A stretch of 64,000 bases of DNA. It comes from Casuarina equisetifolia (taxonomy: Eukaryota > Streptophyta > Magnoliopsida > Fagales > Casuarinaceae). A program made the translations under genes and the position numbers. Location of the stretch: NCBI GenBank assembly GCA_028551475.1, contig CM052357.1, positions 24,635,745-24,699,744 on the forward strand, read 5' to 3'. This document shows, one piece after another, positions 58,563 to 64,000 of this stretch (positions are counted from its first letter, which is position 1; every line of letters starts with the position of its first letter). The notes under the pieces were generated by a model that had not been told where the DNA came from, made no database searches, and worked only from the letters and a program-made list of their open reading frames with translations.

Positions 58563-59100
58563 TTGTTAAGAGACAAATCAGCAGTCCACGTCAGCACCTC
58601 ATCTTGCCATGTCAGCCTTCATTAAACAGTTATCCGTCCACGTGGCACCTCAAGTCCACGTCAGCCTTGCACCTCTCTTCCCCGACGCGCAGCCCTCCTA
58701 TCCGAAATCTCCAGCCAGATCTGCGCACCGCTGGATAGGCAAATCTCACCAGAAATGTTTCCTTTCTCATCAAAGATCGAGCGCCTCTTTCAAGTTATCG
58801 GATCATGACCAGGTTCATCATTCACCAACCTCGAATTCAAAATATTCAAATAGATTGATATAGATTGATATAGATTGATATAGGGTTTTCAAAACCTAAA
58901 TTCTCAATCATGTAATTAGATTAGATTGATATAAGTTTTTTATTTCCTTTTGTATACGTTTGTGATATATCTATAAATTAGACCTTGTTCTGTACAAATT
59001 TTTCATTGAATTGAATTATCTCATTTTCCGCATATTATTAGGGTTATTTGTGTTCTTCGTGTTCTAGAGAAATTGAATTAATTTCTCAAGGATATTTCAT
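58563..59100 (+). mobile_element. Possible solo LTR
   Basis: Starts TGTTAAGAGACAAATCAGC, then a CCACGT-rich stretch, then TATCTATAAATTAGACC at about 58970 (TATA-like) followed by a T-rich U5-like part. GAAAT occurs immediately before and again at about 59109, but a clean TG...CA pair with a target duplication cannot be shown, so the call is tentative. Confidence 0.35.
58851..58883. repeat. Three exact copies of a 10-bp unit
   Basis: TAGATTGATA is repeated three times in direct succession, followed by TAG, inside the possible solo LTR. Confidence 0.9.
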
Positions 59101-59109
59101 TTTTAATTG

Positions 59110-62100
59110 AAATAATGGCCAGGACCTGCAAAGTTAGAGCATATGAGTGGCGAGCCTTACTGTGATTTGTCTCGGTTCCTTCAGATTTTTTGGTCTGAAC
59201 CTCAAATTTCGTATGACTTGGTCCAGCCTCGAAGTCATTCATGCAACGGCCTTTTATGGCTTACCTAAGATTGTTACTCTTAATGTTGTTGCAATTGTTG
59301 TTTTTGCGACTTCTGAACATTATTATCTTTCCCACAGATAAAACTCAGTATGGACACTTGGATTTTTAACAAAAACTCAATCTACGTTATCTATTATGTA
59401 TACTATGCGTAAACTCCAAAGTATTTGTTTGACATCTACAGTTTAAGCCTTTCGGTTTGGTAGATGTTTCTTCACCTACCAATGGTTGGAACAGAAAAAA
59501 GAGGATTCTGATGTGGACTTACACAAAAGATAAAACGGGAAAGTGCTAAAAATATAGCTCACTTTTCTCGTATCATCATTTAGACTAATTCCTTTTTTTC
59601 TTACACTTTCACAATTGCTTTTATTGTAATAGGTTTGACAATTTCTTTTCTCAATTGTAATAAGTTTCAAACATTTTCTAGTCGGTTTCACAATTTTCTT
59701 TCCTAAGGTTAGTAGCTTTACGATCTATTTCACGTCTAATTCTAGGATAAATCGTTTCTTTTTCTTCTTTACCCTTTTGGCTTTGTGTTATCTTATGTGA
59801 TATTTTGGCAAAACATTGAACTATAGGACTTACTATCCATAGCATTTGTTATATGTTGGTTGTTAGATTCATCAAATATTACATGTATTAATTTGTCAAT
59901 ATCTAGACTTCTCTTTAAACACACTATAGTTTGACTGCTAGTAGAATAGCTTAAAACTGTAGTTCCATGACTTTTTGAATCAATTTTTTTTATTGATTCT
60001 ATTTCATTTGTTAACAAACATTTGCATCCACAATTTCAAAAGATATATTTGGTTTTCATTATTGAATGAGTTCATATACTGTCTATTTTAAAACAATTTA
60101 ATGAATGCTTGGTTTGAAACGTAATAGACTATAGTTACAATTTTTCTCCAAAAGTATTTTGGACCTTCTTATAATGTACAAATTTTCAAATAGGATAAAG
60201 ATAGAAAAATAATGGATGGTCACTAATAAATAAAATGAAATATCTCCAATTGCTAAACTAAAAGTTACTTCCTTGTTATCATTGTGTATAATACTAAGTA
60301 TTTGTTTACTTCTTTGGCATCTTCTTAGAGTTGTTCCTTTGCTTTCCCTTTAAGCAATCTATGGAAGTACCTAAGTCTAGAAAATCCAAAGTATTGAGAA
60401 GTCCATCTTTAATTCATTTTTCATTAATAAATATTGATATATTATAATATCTTATATTGTAACTTCACAAAAGGCCTAATGGGGTGTAAAATCAATTCAT
60501 ATAAACCAATTATCGAGGTTATACACCTTAGAGCAGTAAAGTGTTATTACAATTATACATTTAGAACCAATAAAGTTAAATCCACTGCCAAAAAGTACCA
60601 ATTTAAATATACGAACCCACTTGCTAGAAATTCAAGGAACGTAAAAGTTTTCTCCAATATCCAGAAAGAAGTCCATTTTCAAACAACTGGGAACTACGTT
60701 TACTTCTCACAGATTGTAACTTGATTCGCAGACACCTTCCCCAAACTCTGCACTATTTCGAAGGTACCATCTTCCTTAATTTATTCATTAAGTGGAGTGG
60801 AAGTTATCCCATGTACCTAGTTTTGACCGAAATTTTTCATTGCTGCTCTATATTGAAAAAAACAAAAAACAAAAGACAAAAGACAAAACAAAAAACAAAA
60901 GCGCGGTCGACCTTCGCAACTGTAGAGAAATTGGCCACAGAAGACCTAAGTACTGATGACCAGTACACGGGCCTCTCTAACCAAGGGAGGCTATGGGTCT
61001 TTAGACATGGAGATTCAAGGCCACGGTGCCTTCCATGCTTATTATCATAACCAAACCATTGATTTTCTTTCGTCTTTATTTTTGAAATTCCTATTTGAAG
61101 GTCAAAAGTTTTAGTCTTCCACATTTGATACAAATGCATGTAGTCATGAATGATAGAATTAGTCATATCGAGGAGAGAAGATGGAGCGTGCAAAGGGAAG
61201 AAATTGGTAACACTCTTATCAATCACTTTCTTCATGTTTATTCATTTTAGAATGTAATCATATGCTTGAAGAAAATGTCTTCTCTCTATATTTTGGACTA
61301 TCGTCTTTTGGACTATTTTCATCGGGCAGCAATCTCCGATTTCCTATCTCCGCCCGCCATCCAGTGGGTCTTCACCTGCTGGGATTCTGATCCTCAAATG
61401 GGGGAAAATGAAAGACCCACCAAAAGTTCTCAAACATCACATCCAGAGTATAGCAGACAGATTTTAGCAGCATGAAAGTGGACATTGGCACACACAGTAT
61501 AGCTTGGCCTGGGTGTTGCCACTGCTTTAATTATTGACCTTTCAGCTATCATATGCTACTGGATACCTTATTGGAGTAGCCCACCGCCTATGAAAAGACA
61601 ATAGGATATATTATGTAATTTGACGAGATTAATTGTCACTTTTTGAAGTTTTGGAGGTGTCTGTAAATGGGATAATAATTCAAGGGAAGCGGATATGGTT
61701 TCTCCTAAAATAATTCTAATGATGTATACAACATTAATACGTAAAAATATTTACTCTACTCCGTGAGATAAAATGAAATCGGAAATTTATATATTTATAA
61801 ACAGGAGAAGTAAGCTCACCTGTTCTACCTTCTTGTCACTTTTGGAATCAAATAGTGAAAATAATTCGAATAAACAAGTGTCAAGTTCACTAACAAATCT
61901 AAACCTTCGTGAAGATATAGATTGTAATTATTCATAGATTTTACAATTATACGTTTATGATATGACTAATCTGTTTTCTGGATATTTAGAAAGAAGAAAT
62001 TACAAATGACATTAAGTGATTACTTCCTTGTAAAGTTACTTACTTCTTATAATGACTTAATTGGACTATGGAATGACATTGAAGATGTATATTTTATTAG

Positions 62101-62640
62101 TACGACTTTGTCCATCGCTGCAAACAGATGCTTGTATTCATACTCGTCAATCAAAAATTGTCAGCCTCATATTATCATATGTATAAGTTCAATATCTACC
62201 CTTGAACAATCATATTACACCCATTTACTACAAGATCTTTTGAATGAACCAAAAGCATCACTATGATTATGTTATATCCCGCTATAATTGAAGGTTCACC
62301 ATGGTTCTATTTTTGTTTCTTTTTTCTTTTTCTTTTGAAGGAATCCAACGCATACGCGTGTGGATTGGCACGTTTTCGAAGAACGTACGCGTTTCCTGCA
62401 CTCGATTGGAAATGCATGTTGAGCTTCTTACGCATGGAGTGCGCAACTGAGCATTCTGATGGAGACGCTTCCTTGTGCTTGACAGTGAAAGAAAGAACAC
62501 CAAAAATACAATATACATGCTTCGCTCTTCCTTTTTTCCACTTCTTTAGTTATTTTGATCTCGGCCTATAACTCTATATTTTATAGAGTTATTAGTGGTA
62601 TTTTAAATAATATTTAATATAATTTTTATTAAATTACATT
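59110..62640. other. Intergenic spacer
   Basis: AT-rich. 60900-61050 is less AT-rich and open on the plus strand (STFATVEKLATEDLSTDDQY), with no known match. 62340-62480 is another GC-richer patch. No gene, RNA or complete mobile element is supported. Confidence 0.4.
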
Positions 62641-62649
62641 TTTATTTAA

Positions 62650-63690
62650 TTGTATTTATGTATATTTTGTTATGTTATACAGTAAACTCAAAATAGGTGA
62701 AAAACAAGAGAAATGAAGCAAAAGATAAAGAGAAAAGAGAATAGAAAAGAAAACAAGCAAAGGTTATGCACGGCGGCGCGTGGCGGTGGACGGTGGTGCA
62801 TGTCACTGGCATGTGACGGCGCATGCAAAAGTGCGTGACAATGCGTGTCTTCCTCATTTTGTCTTGTTTTTCAGACAGAACCTTCTCCTCCCCCTAATGT
62901 GCAGATTTGTGCAACCTATTGTGTGATTTGAAGACATTTGGTGATAACTTTAATGTTTTTAAATTTTATAATATTTTGTTCACATTTTTGCACTAATTTA
63001 GTTTATACAAATATGTTAGAGCTATAATGTAATTTGATTATGATTTAGGAATGTTATGATTATTTATACTTTGTAAGACATTTTATGAATGTGAAGTTGC
63101 ATGTTACTGATTTTAATGCTTTTAGGTGATTAGCTACCACTTAAATGATATGATTTGTATGTTAGAGATCGACAGGAGATAACATGTAGTTGTTTCTTGT
63201 AATATATAACCATAGATTAATATAGATAGACATATACCATATGATTTGTGTGGCTTTAGGTGTAAGCTGGAATATTCACAAATCATAATGCATTTAGTTC
63301 ATTTAATTCATGGATAGAAATACAGTGAGTTAATAAGCTAAGTCGGTTCACTATACCTAAATATAGGATAATGAATAAATTAGGAAATTTCACTATTACA
63401 TGAGTAGAATTAATCTTACTAGCATGAATGATTGACATTTACACCTAGTAATTAGGTGAAATTGGACACTCTAGCATATTTCGTTTATCAAGTTTAGGTT
63501 AAATTTAGTTAGTTAATTCATGTTTTATCATTTTGAGTTGTTAGATAAACATTAGAAATTATTCACTGTTAATAATTAATTAGTTTAGTAATCATCAGTC
63601 CCTGTAGGACGATACTCATTCTCATCGTTATATTACTTATTCGACATGTACACTTACATGTAAAATTTCACTGAACATCGGTCAAGTGTT
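62650..63690 (+). mobile_element. Ty3/gypsy-type LTR remnant (Athila/Tat-like end)
   Basis: CAGTCCCTGTAGGACGATAC (63597), TTACTTATTCGAC and TGTACACTTACATG, then GAACATCGGTCAAGTGTTTT, form the order typical of the 3' end of Athila/Tat-group LTRs, whose primer site normally follows as TTTTTGGCGCCG. Here that site is degraded to TTTTCCCGGCACTATG. The GC-rich patch 62768-62850 fits the first part of such LTRs. The left boundary is uncertain and no internal coding region follows. Confidence 0.5.
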
Positions 63691-64000
63691 TTCCCGGCAC
63701 TATGTCAAAGGCGGCCTTCTCTTTCCTTTGAATTCTCACTATCCTGTTTAGTACACTCTTGGATGGTAAGTTGGTGTGAAAACAACAATCTAGAAAAGTT
63801 GATTCCTTACTCATAATGCAAGGAAAGGACAACCAAATATTCTAGTAACAAATTTGATGTGGATGTAATTAAGGCCCAATATTACGAGTTTGATGCGAAT
63901 CTTGATCTGCATCAAATTGATATAGATGACATAATGGGGTACAAAGACGTTCAAATCGGAATCTAAAATCCTTGAAAATATTGTGAGCCTAACAATGTCT

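Noticed and set aside
58558..59113. GAAAT target-site duplication proving a solo LTR
   Set aside because: Five bases in AT-rich sequence match easily by chance, and the implied right LTR end does not finish in CA.

Overview
The window is AT-rich, intron-rich nuclear DNA of a flowering plant. The splice sites (GT..AG), the protein families (PHD-finger protein, TAD2, CIA2-like CCT protein, GDSL lipases) and the decayed LTR retrotransposons all indicate a dicot. The overall look is compatible with a woody eudicot such as grapevine, but that species guess is weak. Every protein-coding gene I can support lies on the minus strand.

Layout from left to right: (1) 1-9.8 kb, a PHD-finger gene whose 3' end runs off the left edge; most exons can be traced, but part of the N-terminal structure is unresolved. 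(2) 12.4-19.8 kb, a complete seven-exon gene for the tRNA adenosine deaminase catalytic subunit TAD2/ADAT2, with all exon phases consistent (191 aa). (3) 20.5-47.3 kb, a tandem segmental duplication carrying four copies of a five-exon GDSL esterase/lipase gene. Copy A (23197-29106, 362 aa) is open in all exons although a Ty1/copia element sits in its intron 2. Copy B (29.5-30.4 kb) lacks exons 1-2. Copy C (34.5-36.3 kb) has a one-base frameshift in its last exon. Copy D (43706-45768, 365 aa) looks intact and keeps a TATA box. The spacers hold duplicated non-coding blocks, retrotransposon debris and two short sequence replacements of unknown origin. (4) 47.3-51.3 kb, spacer with small tandem repeats and one possible 59-aa ORF. 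(5) 51.36-54.75 kb, a complete CIA2-like gene with a CCT domain (403 aa) and a 5'-leader intron. (6) 55-64 kb, spacer with a five-copy tandem array of about 165 bp, a possible solo LTR, and the end of a Ty3/gypsy-type LTR.

The genes do not form a pathway; they are independent plant genes. The most informative content is the GDSL cluster, a clear series of birth-and-death stages after tandem duplication. I found no CRISPR array, no recognisable tRNA or rRNA gene, and nothing that needs a wholly new type of system. Exon boundaries are hand-derived from reading frame, splice consensus and phase, and no alignment or database search was run.
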